From assembly GCA_002726845.1 (NCBI GenBank), contig PBSP01000094.1, positions 1 through 32,053 of the forward strand: 32,053 nucleotides of DNA. The letters run 5' to 3'. The notes under the pieces were generated by a model. The model saw only the letters and a program-made list of their open reading frames with translations, was not told where the DNA came from and did no database searches. The position numbers and the translations under genes were made by a program. Shown piece by piece: positions 18,133 through 26,317 of this stretch (positions are counted from its first letter, which is position 1; each line of letters opens with the position of its first letter). The DNA comes from Methanobacteriota archaeon. Its GTDB lineage: Archaea; Thermoplasmatota; Poseidoniia; Poseidoniales; Poseidoniaceae.

Positions 18133-18849
18133 TCAACCCGACGCTGTTGTGTCTTCAGGGAGTTCATTTGCAATCACGGTAGAGAGATTCCATGAAAACG
18201 TCCCCCACTTGCGGGCTTCTAGGTGATCGCGCCCAATAATAGCGACAAGATTGGCCTCATTACTCCAACGAGTCATCGTGTGCACAAGTGCCTTTGCAGC
18301 CCGATCATGGGCTTCAAACGTCGGTACGATTCTTGGGTCTTCCTTTTCATCCATCGTTTCCCCTAGCTCTTTTCGGCGCTCCATCCAATCAAGACAAACG
18401 CGCTCCGCATATTCTTGTTCAGGGAGGTTTCCAAGTGCTTGACAAACTCGGTCCCATGTCTCTCCTGCATACAATTCTGCTTCCCCTTCAATTGTCTTGG
18501 CTAATGCAACATCGAGGTACATATAGGCGCGTCCTTCCCATGCTTCCCAAGCACCAGGACTCGCCCATTGCATAGCCAACAGCAAGCCTTTCTCGCCATC
18601 ACCCGAACTTTGCAGGCATGACCAAAAAGAGGCGGATTCATTCAAATCTCGGTTTTGTGTATCCATCCAATCCAACAACTCCGCTTCAGCATCAATATCA
18701 AAATTAACTTTCAAACGCGAATCTTGAGGTGGGCGAATCGATCTCAGCATTCGTTTATCCAAACCAGCGTAGACATCGCTCCAAGAGGAAGAAACCAGTT
18801 CCCTAAGGCTCGGGACATCGACGAGGAGAACGATGGTTTCAATGCCCAT
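18133..18849 (-). CDS. hypothetical protein (uncharacterised, upstream of grpE)
   Basis: 238-aa Trp- and Glu-rich soluble ORF with an ATG start, same strand as and directly upstream of grpE. No family recognised. Confidence 0.7.
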   Translation of the reverse strand: MGIETIVLLVDVPSLRELVSSSWSDVYAGLDKRMLRSIRPPQDSRLKVNFDIDAEAELLDWMDTQNRDLNESASFWSCLQSSGDGEKGLLLAMQWASPGAWEAWEGRAYMYLDVALAKTIEGEAELYAGETWDRVCQALGNLPEQEYAERVCLDWMERRKELGETMDEKEDPRIVPTFEAHDRAAKALVHTMTRWSNEANLVAIIGRDHLEARKWGTFSWNLSTVIANELPEDTTASG

Positions 18850-18932
18850 GGGTTAATCCAAGGTCAACCCTTCTTTGAGGCATTCGGCTGCTCACGAATA
18901 CAATGGTTTGGAAAAAAACAGAAAGAAAAGGC

Positions 18933-18958
18933 AACAGCCTTGAAGAACAAGGGCTGTT
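18933..18958 (+). promoter_or_regulatory. stem-loop in the 5' leader of the DRG-type GTPase gene
   Basis: AACAGCCTTG (18933-18942), loop AAGAA, CAAGGGCTGTT (18948-18958): 10 bp with one bulged nucleotide, 22 nt before the likely GTG start. Confidence 0.45.
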
Positions 18959-18980
18959 CCACGAAAACAGGGGGGTTCTT

Positions 18981-20096
18981 GTGGCGACCATCAAGGAGCA
19001 AATCGAAATGATTCGCGCCGAGATTGACAAGACGCAGAAAAACAAAGCTACGAACGCCCACATTGGAAAATTGAAAGCGAAAATTGCCCAATTGAAAATC
19101 AAAGAAGAAAAAGCTGCAGCACACTCAAAAGCCAGCGGTGGTGGCAAGGGATTTGAAGTCAAAAAATCTGGAGATGCTACCGTTTCATTGGTTGGTTTCC
19201 CCTCCGTTGGGAAATCCACGCTCATTTCCAAAGTCACTGATGCTCAATCGGAGACAGGTGGCTATGCGTTCACAACGTTGACATGCATTCCTGGTGTAAT
19301 GGAGCACCGTGGCGCAAAGATTCAGATTCTGGATCTTCCAGGTCTTATCAAAGGGGCTGCAGAAGGAAAAGGACGAGGAAAAGAAATCCTCAACGTCATT
19401 CGTTCATCGGACATGGTTCTCTACATTGTCGATCCGTTTCAGGACGGTCATTTTAGTGTCCTTCACCGTGAATTACACAACTCTGGATTGCGGTTGAATC
19501 AGCAAAAACCACCTGTTTTCATCAAACGTGTCGATAAGGGAGGTATCGATGTACGAACGACCGTGGAACAAACCCATCTAACACCTGAAGAGATGGGAGA
19601 AATCATTCGATCGTTTGGTTATACTTCTGCCATCGTAACGCTTCGACAGAACACAACCGCTGAGCAGATTGTCGATTGTCTTGCAGGGAACATCGTCTAT
19701 GAAAAAGCCGTGATTGCCATCAACAAAATCGATATTGCAACTCCTGAGGACATTCAACGAGCAAGATCAGGCTTGCCAGAAGATTGGCCCATTATGGAAA
19801 TTTCAGCTTTCAAAGACATCGGTCTTACCGAATTGAAGGATTTCATTTACGACAATCTTGGCTTCATGCGCGTGTTCCTCAAGCCTCAAGGTCAAGAGGC
19901 CGATTTGGAAGAGCCACTGATCGTTAAGGACGACTCGACTGTAGAAACCATTTGCAACAAATTGCATCGCGACTTCGTGCGGAAATTCCGATTTGCACGG
20001 ATTAAAGGGCCATCTGCAAAATTTGACTGGCAGCGAGTTGGGCTAGATCACCAACTCAAAGATGGCGACCTGTTAACCATCGTGGTGAAACGATGA
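18981..20096 (+). CDS. DRG/Obg-family GTP-binding protein with C-terminal TGS domain
   Basis: KTQKNKATNAHIGKLKAKIAQL, G1 GFPSVGKSTL, G3 DLPGLIKGAAEGKGRGKEIL, G4 NKID, TGS-like C-terminus. GTG at 18981 (V/MATIKEQIEMIRAEIDKTQKNKAT) fits the family N-terminus better than the 18903 ATG. Confidence 0.93.
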   Translation: MATIKEQIEMIRAEIDKTQKNKATNAHIGKLKAKIAQLKIKEEKAAAHSKASGGGKGFEVKKSGDATVSLVGFPSVGKSTLISKVTDAQSETGGYAFTTLTCIPGVMEHRGAKIQILDLPGLIKGAAEGKGRGKEILNVIRSSDMVLYIVDPFQDGHFSVLHRELHNSGLRLNQQKPPVFIKRVDKGGIDVRTTVEQTHLTPEEMGEIIRSFGYTSAIVTLRQNTTAEQIVDCLAGNIVYEKAVIAINKIDIATPEDIQRARSGLPEDWPIMEISAFKDIGLTELKDFIYDNLGFMRVFLKPQGQEADLEEPLIVKDDSTVETICNKLHRDFVRKFRFARIKGPSAKFDWQRVGLDHQLKDGDLLTIVVKR

Positions 20097-20506
20097 AACA
20101 CGTTTGGCGGTATCACAAAGATGCCCTTGGAATCGGTTTGGGACTGTTTTTCCTCAATGTTGGAATCATGCATTTCACCGATGTTGAGTGGTTCACCCCT
20201 ATCGTCCCGGAAATTCTTCCCTTCAGTGCGGAATTTTGGGTCATTGTGAGCGGTATTCCAGAGGTTTTGTGTGGAATAGGATTGATCGTTCCACGCACTC
20301 GTAAAGTTGCAGGTAAAGCGACTGTTGTGCTTCTCATTGTCTTGTATTGGGGAAATCTCAACATGTGGATTAACGACATTCCCTTGGATGGGAACACCTT
20401 TCCGCAATGGGCACATGTGTTGCGTGCTTTCGCACAATTGGCCATGATCGGTATCGCAGCTTATTTGGGTGAGTGGATTCCTGAAATTCGTTCATCAAAA
20501 GATTAG
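20093..20506 (+). CDS. DoxX-like small membrane protein
   Basis: LGLFFLNVGIMHFTDVEWFTPIVP, VSGIPEVLCGIGLIVPRTRKVAG, four TM segments. ATGA overlap with the GTPase gene. Confidence 0.75.
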   Translation: MKHVWRYHKDALGIGLGLFFLNVGIMHFTDVEWFTPIVPEILPFSAEFWVIVSGIPEVLCGIGLIVPRTRKVAGKATVVLLIVLYWGNLNMWINDIPLDGNTFPQWAHVLRAFAQLAMIGIAAYLGEWIPEIRSSKD

Positions 20507-23500
20507 TTCCATTTGTCATCACCATCGTGTCCGTTTCGAACACGAACGAAGGCAACAAGGAGAACCAAGACCGTGAGAAGGATACCAATCTGAAGAATTC
20601 CGTTTGAGAGCATTGATGCGTTCTCATCACCTTCAATCGTGTTGTTTTTATCGTTTGACATCGACGGGGTTGGTTCGACATTTGAACCCTCGATGTCGAC
20701 GGTGATGGAGATGCTGCTCTCGTTCATGTTCCCTGATGCATCGGCACTTCGGACTACAATTGTGTAGTCTCCATTTGCGTAGGTTTCTGTAACATATTGG
20801 TGGTTCTTGTTGGTTGCAAATTCATCGGTATGAATGACAATTCCTCCTACTAGAACTTCTTCTGTAGCGCTTTCTGAAGTGTACCATTCAACTTTGATAC
20901 GTCCATCTTCAAGCACCTCTGCATCTAAATTCAGAAGTTCTGGTGGGGTTTCGTCCACAACATTGCTGGTATTGAAGTACAAGAGAACATCCTCTGAGTT
21001 GTTTGCTCGAATAAAAACCCAGTATGGAGTACCGACATCCAGACCTGTTAATGTGATGGCATGATCGGTTCCTGTCGGTGTCTCAAATCGATTTGTTGTT
21101 GAATCCACAGGTTCCACATCTGCTGGAGCATAATGAATCGAAGTGGAATCCGAAACCGTCGTCGACCATGTGATTACAGCACTTGACGAGGTCACGGTTT
21201 CGATCGATGCGCCAAAGATTTGTTGCGGTATTTCCGGCATTTCAAAACCGGTCAGTTTCGCATAAATGTGTCCCTCAACATCGTAGGAAGAAAGCATCTC
21301 CTCTTGACCTGAACCGTTGAGAATCATGTCGATAATGTTGGGGTCATAGTCGATTCCGTCATCCGACGCAGGATCGGAACCTCCACCAAGCGTCCACGTT
21401 GAAGGTGACGCGTCAACATCTCGCCATTTACCTGTACCGAAACCGTCTTGACTTCCGATGACAACAATGTATCGGTAATTCGGTATGTCGTCTCCGATGA
21501 CGTCCTTGCTAACGGTGAAGGTGATCGTCTTTGCATCGACATCACCAGAAACATCGACACCACGAGAGGATGTACTCCCAGTCTGAGATTGGACAGCGAG
21601 TACCGCTCCAGGTTCGCCTGTACCACTGATGGCAACTTCCCAAGCCCAAGCGTCATCAATGAGCGCGTTGGCTCCGCTGAGCATTTCGGTTGAACCGTAA
21701 GACGTCTCCCCTTGATCCACATAAATTTGAACGATTTGGTGACTGAAACCGTTGCTTAGACTCCATATGTCGGTCATCTCATCCATCTCGAGAATAAACT
21801 GCGCATTCCAAGCACTTTGACGAATTGTCAGTTTCTTGGCGTCCCATAAACCACCGTTGTTCGGAGTTGCAAAGTCGCTTGAAAGTGGATAGATGTAATC
21901 CCCATCTCCTGTTTCATCACCAATCGCATCATCAAGTTCCAGCAGTGTTACCCACTGTTCAAGATCGGGAAGGACGACTTCTGCTGGAGCCGGTGGGGCC
22001 ATTTCTGTGTCAACCCCATCACCGTATGCGAGCGAGGTTGCCAAGGAAGCGACAACCTTGATTCTGGTTGAATAGCGCGGCGCGAGCCCAATTTCAGACC
22101 ACGGTATCATGAATTCGTAGACATCTTGTACGGCACAACCTCCGAGCGATGAACTTCCCGTACGGACCCATTGCTCTTGTTCACCGTTCTTTCCTTTCGC
22201 CGAAAAGAGGCTCCACTTGGCACGACCGTCGTCTCGTAATGTATCAAAATCAAAGGCAACCATGTATTTTGAAGGAAAACCAAGAATCTGATTACCGTAA
22301 TACGTTCGGAAATTGGTCTCCGCCTCGTTGAAGTTGACTGCGTTTGGTTGCATGAAGTACAGCGCCAAATCAGGGGAAGCCCCCTCAAGAGACGTGTTTG
22401 CAAGTTGGTCAACTGTTGTCGCATCGACACGAACAAATACGTTGGATGCGTCATAACCAATGTAAAATTCCTCAATGTCAAATGGATTGCCTTCCACCGG
22501 TGCTTCATACCGTGCCGCTCCATCCCATTCTCCTGGAAGGGCTACGCCGTCAATCATCGGTTCGATGATCGCTGATGCGGCTGGCGAGGGAACAGCTGGG
22601 TTGGTCCAGAGGTCTTGGAGATACGGAGGAAGATCAAGATTTACAGCACGATAGATGTTTGACAAATGGACTTTAAACAACACATCCCAATTTTCATCAT
22701 AACCGCTGTCCTGATCGAGGCCATACCACCAAAACCAATCGCTTCCTTCAGCGATATACAACGATTCCCATGCTGCTTCAAGACCGGGGTCATCTGGATA
22801 ATCCTCTTCAAACTTAACGAGTTTCTGACGGGCCTCTACCAAACGTTGCCATGCAAGGGATTCTTCTTCCTCACCTGCCCAAGTCCGTAGTGTACCATCA
22901 ATCCATGACCCAGTACCGATGGTCTGTATCTCAGGCAATGTCGGTTCGGTTTCAAGGAATTCACTCGGCGTTGTTGTCACAATCGTAGGATGCGTAGCAA
23001 GACGTCCGTACCACTCGGACATAAACGGCCGAGCGTTGTCTTGATGCTGAAATTCCGACATAAACATCCAGTTTTCACCATCCAGTGCCACGGTCAAGAG
23101 ATATTCTGATGGATCCTCACCAGCATCGAGAAGTTGTTGGCGGATGTTGTCCAAATACGCAATAAAGTCCGATACTGCTGCTTCTGGAGTCATCGTCCCG
23201 TATTGGAACGCTATGCGGTCGGATATAACGCGGTCGCGGAAAATTACAGCTACTTCTCCGCCGTCGACTCCGGTGACTTTCCATGGCGTTGCGAGGTTTG
23301 TGGCGTCTTCAACATCGATGTACGCGCCATTCTGATCTGTGGATTGTTTGAGAATTTCTTCGTCCGTCACCATCCATTCAATCCCAACATCGGTTACAGG
23401 TTGTACCATCGCAGGAGAAACCGCTTCTTCACTTGGCCACATCCCTGTTGGTCGGAATCCGAGTTCCTGTTCAAACAGGTCCATTCCGGTAATGAGATGG

Positions 23501-24972
23501 TTTTGCACGTCTTCAGGCCAAGCCTCTTTGTTGACACGGATTCCGTCCTCCATCGTCCATCCGTCCATCATCAACAAGGGCATGATTGGGTGATAGTATG
23601 GAGTTGTTGTCAGTTCAACCTGTCCTTGAGCAGCAAGCTCGCTATACATTGGCAAAACGTTGCCCATGTGCGCATGCTGGGCATCGAGAACATAATTCAG
23701 GTCGGCCAAATCGTAATTTCCATTTTGCATGAACAAGTCGATGAGACCCTGATCACGATGACTGGAATTGTAGGTTCCAAGGACATAATCGGGTGAAAAT
23801 TGATACAGATACCACAAGACTTGGAGGTCAAGGAAATCTTGTGGAGGAAGGAGGTCGTCATCCATGATCGTGGCTGGTTTGAGGTTGTGAAGTGTTGCAT
23901 CGTAGAGTTCTTTGTACCGGTCGCTCGAAGGATACAACCATCCTAGTTTGGAATCTTCTGCAGACACGTTGTAAATCCAACCGCTGTTCCAGAAGGATTG
24001 GAATTGCATGGTATGCAGTTCAAGATCCGTTGCGTTTGGATAGCCGCCCGTTGCCCATGAGCGTTTGGCAATGTCCGTGTGAACATCGAGTGTTTCTTGC
24101 TCGTGGTAATCCACCAATTGCTCGATGAATGAAGGTACGAGGTTGTAGGTTACTTTCGTGTTTGTGTCTGCAAGAATACCAGGGGAGTCTACGTACTCTG
24201 TCATTGCGTGAACGCGGACCCAAGGCATCTCGTACATGCCGGTAAGTTTGTTTTTGTAATACGGTTGGTGCTGATGAAAAACAATGGCGAGGTTGAGTGC
24301 GTCATCGACTTTTCCAGCCGCTGCTGGTTGTACAACAGGAAGTTGACTCGGGTTTGTGACGTTGTCAACATTCTCGATGTGCCATGCATGCGTGAATGTT
24401 TCAGCACCGTTGTTGCTTGCTGGGTTTTGCTCAGGAAACGATGACCAAACGTTTCCTTCATTTTGCCATTGTGCGTACATCATAACATCGAGTGACGTGG
24501 GTGAGCCAAGTTCCGACCATGGTAGGGAGAATTCAGTCACTTTGTTTCCGTTCCATCCAGCATACAAATCAACAACTGTTGAACTCTCAACCCATGAAGT
24601 CCCATCGTATGCAATCAACCGAAAATAGGAATCATCCTCGAGGACAAATCCATAATCAGCAGCAAATGGAAGCGTGTGGGAGAAACCCCAATCCTTACTC
24701 AACACAGAACCGGCGCTTGTTGTGTTGAAGTACACGAACAAATCTGCGCCTTCAGATGTTGCTTTCCAATCCGTACCATTCCAACCAATGTACAAATTCG
24801 TCGCATCCCAAGTCAGATGCAGATCAATGTTACTGCTCGACATTTGACTATCGGAATCCCACTCACTCAAATCCCCATCCACGGTTATGGTAGACGGAGT
24901 AAGGCCAACAGAAAACACACCAAGCGTTGAGGTTACGAAAAGCATGGCCAAAACCACGGCACTTCTGCGCAT
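20503..24972 (-). CDS. very large secreted, membrane-anchored GH57 glycoside hydrolase (amylopullulanase-like) with DOMON/CBM9-like, glucodextranase C-terminal-like and Fn3-like modules
   Basis: Signal peptide MRRSAVVLAMLFVTSTLGVFSVGL. GH57 motifs LAIVFHQHQPYY, GMWPSEEAVSPAM, LTVALDGENWMF. Glucodextranase-C-like DETGDGDYIYPLSSDFATPNNGGLWDAKKLTI. Fn3-like SSSAVITWSTT. C-terminal TM GILQIGILLTVLVLLVAFVRVR. Confidence 0.9.
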   Translation of the reverse strand: MRRSAVVLAMLFVTSTLGVFSVGLTPSTITVDGDLSEWDSDSQMSSSNIDLHLTWDATNLYIGWNGTDWKATSEGADLFVYFNTTSAGSVLSKDWGFSHTLPFAADYGFVLEDDSYFRLIAYDGTSWVESSTVVDLYAGWNGNKVTEFSLPWSELGSPTSLDVMMYAQWQNEGNVWSSFPEQNPASNNGAETFTHAWHIENVDNVTNPSQLPVVQPAAAGKVDDALNLAIVFHQHQPYYKNKLTGMYEMPWVRVHAMTEYVDSPGILADTNTKVTYNLVPSFIEQLVDYHEQETLDVHTDIAKRSWATGGYPNATDLELHTMQFQSFWNSGWIYNVSAEDSKLGWLYPSSDRYKELYDATLHNLKPATIMDDDLLPPQDFLDLQVLWYLYQFSPDYVLGTYNSSHRDQGLIDLFMQNGNYDLADLNYVLDAQHAHMGNVLPMYSELAAQGQVELTTTPYYHPIMPLLMMDGWTMEDGIRVNKEAWPEDVQNHLITGMDLFEQELGFRPTGMWPSEEAVSPAMVQPVTDVGIEWMVTDEEILKQSTDQNGAYIDVEDATNLATPWKVTGVDGGEVAVIFRDRVISDRIAFQYGTMTPEAAVSDFIAYLDNIRQQLLDAGEDPSEYLLTVALDGENWMFMSEFQHQDNARPFMSEWYGRLATHPTIVTTTPSEFLETEPTLPEIQTIGTGSWIDGTLRTWAGEEEESLAWQRLVEARQKLVKFEEDYPDDPGLEAAWESLYIAEGSDWFWWYGLDQDSGYDENWDVLFKVHLSNIYRAVNLDLPPYLQDLWTNPAVPSPAASAIIEPMIDGVALPGEWDGAARYEAPVEGNPFDIEEFYIGYDASNVFVRVDATTVDQLANTSLEGASPDLALYFMQPNAVNFNEAETNFRTYYGNQILGFPSKYMVAFDFDTLRDDGRAKWSLFSAKGKNGEQEQWVRTGSSSLGGCAVQDVYEFMIPWSEIGLAPRYSTRIKVVASLATSLAYGDGVDTEMAPPAPAEVVLPDLEQWVTLLELDDAIGDETGDGDYIYPLSSDFATPNNGGLWDAKKLTIRQSAWNAQFILEMDEMTDIWSLSNGFSHQIVQIYVDQGETSYGSTEMLSGANALIDDAWAWEVAISGTGEPGAVLAVQSQTGSTSSRGVDVSGDVDAKTITFTVSKDVIGDDIPNYRYIVVIGSQDGFGTGKWRDVDASPSTWTLGGGSDPASDDGIDYDPNIIDMILNGSGQEEMLSSYDVEGHIYAKLTGFEMPEIPQQIFGASIETVTSSSAVITWSTTVSDSTSIHYAPADVEPVDSTTNRFETPTGTDHAITLTGLDVGTPYWVFIRANNSEDVLLYFNTSNVVDETPPELLNLDAEVLEDGRIKVEWYTSESATEEVLVGGIVIHTDEFATNKNHQYVTETYANGDYTIVVRSADASGNMNESSISITVDIEGSNVEPTPSMSNDKNNTIEGDENASMLSNGILQIGILLTVLVLLVAFVRVRNGHDGDDKWN

Positions 24973-25015
24973 GGCTCGACCGTAGAAATGATAATTTGAA
25001 AGGCTTTGCAGTAAG
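24973..25015. promoter_or_regulatory. 43-bp divergent promoter region between the GH57 and malQ genes
   Basis: Whole intergenic space between divergent start codons. Contains an AT-rich dyad AAAT-GATA-ATTT (24986-24997) inside GAAATGATAATTTGAAAG. Confidence 0.45.
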
Positions 25016-26272
25016 ATGATGGAGTCAAAACAAGAAAGCGGTGTTCTCTGTCATATCACTTCTCTTCCAGAGCAAAAATTGTCTCAAGGCTACCGTTTCG
25101 TCGACTGGCTCAAGGAAAAGGGATTCTCGTACTGGCAATTGTTGCCGCTGACACCTCCTGACGAATACCGATCGCCGTATGCATCACCTTCTGCATTCGC
25201 AGGTTGGGACGATTTGACCAAGTCCACCCAATCTCATGCTATGGACGATGAAGCGCATTGGCTTGAGGACTGGGCATTGTATTGCGCAATCAAGGATGAT
25301 CAAAACGGAAAACCATGGTATGAATGGCCCGATTCATTGAAAAACCGCAACGAAGAAGCTCTTGCACCATATCAGAAAAAACTAGAACCGTACCTTCAAG
25401 CACAGCGCTCTTTCAATACAGAGTGGCAAGAGTTACGTCTATACGCCAATGCCAATGGAGTGCGTGTGATTGGTGACGTTCCTATTTTTATCGCCCATGA
25501 TTCTGCTGACGTGTGGGCGCATCGAGAGTTGTTTCAACTCGATGATGACGGTTATCCTACGTTCGTTGCGGGTGTGCCTCCTGATTACTTTAGTGAAACT
25601 GGACAGGTATGGGAAACGGTGCTTTACAATTGGGATGCGCATCGTGAAGAGCAATGGACCTGGTGGAAAGAACGCATGAAACGGATGTTCCGATTGTACG
25701 ATATCGTTCGAATTGATCACTTCAGGGGATTTCACTCGAACTGGGCCATCCCATACCCTGGTATCGATGCAAGAACGGGCCACTGGCAAGATGGGCCAAA
25801 AGACGAACTGTTTGAACAGATTATGAGACTCGTCGAATCACCGGACCAAATTATAGCAGAGGATTTGGGCATAATCCCAAAGGAAGTTGTTGCATTCCGA
25901 CAGCGTCAACAACTCAAGGGCATGGCGGTTCTTCAATTCGGATTCACAGGTGATTTAGACACCAATCCTCACCATCCTGCGAACATTCTCGAGGACCAAG
26001 TCGTCTATACTGGAACACACGACAACAACACTGCTATTGGATGGTTTCAATCCGCAACTGCTACAGAACAATCTCGTTTGAAATCGTTATCCATCGCAGG
26101 AGAAAACGTTCACGAGACAATGATGCGACTTGCTCAACAGTCAAAGGCTCCCATTGCAATTATCCCATTGCAAGATTATCTTGGACTCGGATCTGAAGCA
26201 AGGATGAACACACCCGGACAAAAGGGTCAAAATTGGGGATGGACATTTACCTGGCGAGATCTTGAAAGGTGA
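25016..26272 (+). CDS. malQ: 4-alpha-glucanotransferase (GH77)
   Basis: SGVLCHITSLP, YWQLLPLTPPDEYRSPYASPSAFAG, VRIDHFRGF, IIAEDLGIIPKEV, YTGTHDNNTAIGW. Confidence 0.93.
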   Translation: MMESKQESGVLCHITSLPEQKLSQGYRFVDWLKEKGFSYWQLLPLTPPDEYRSPYASPSAFAGWDDLTKSTQSHAMDDEAHWLEDWALYCAIKDDQNGKPWYEWPDSLKNRNEEALAPYQKKLEPYLQAQRSFNTEWQELRLYANANGVRVIGDVPIFIAHDSADVWAHRELFQLDDDGYPTFVAGVPPDYFSETGQVWETVLYNWDAHREEQWTWWKERMKRMFRLYDIVRIDHFRGFHSNWAIPYPGIDARTGHWQDGPKDELFEQIMRLVESPDQIIAEDLGIIPKEVVAFRQRQQLKGMAVLQFGFTGDLDTNPHHPANILEDQVVYTGTHDNNTAIGWFQSATATEQSRLKSLSIAGENVHETMMRLAQQSKAPIAIIPLQDYLGLGSEARMNTPGQKGQNWGWTFTWRDLER

Positions 26273-26317
26273 TTTCATTAACAAAGAAATCATAACCTAA
26301 CTTGAAGAGCGCAACAT

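Noticed and set aside
23134-23796. 220-aa forward ORF inside the GH57 gene
   Set aside because: Antisense to a strongly supported coding region; no recognisable domain; low-complexity aromatic/His-rich composition typical of a shadow ORF.
26270-26292. TGATTTC-N9-GAAATCA hairpin between malQ and glgP, considered as a terminator
   Set aside because: 7-bp AT-rich stem includes the malQ stop codon, lacks a following T-run, and glgP is co-directional 46 nt away; not enough to call a terminator.
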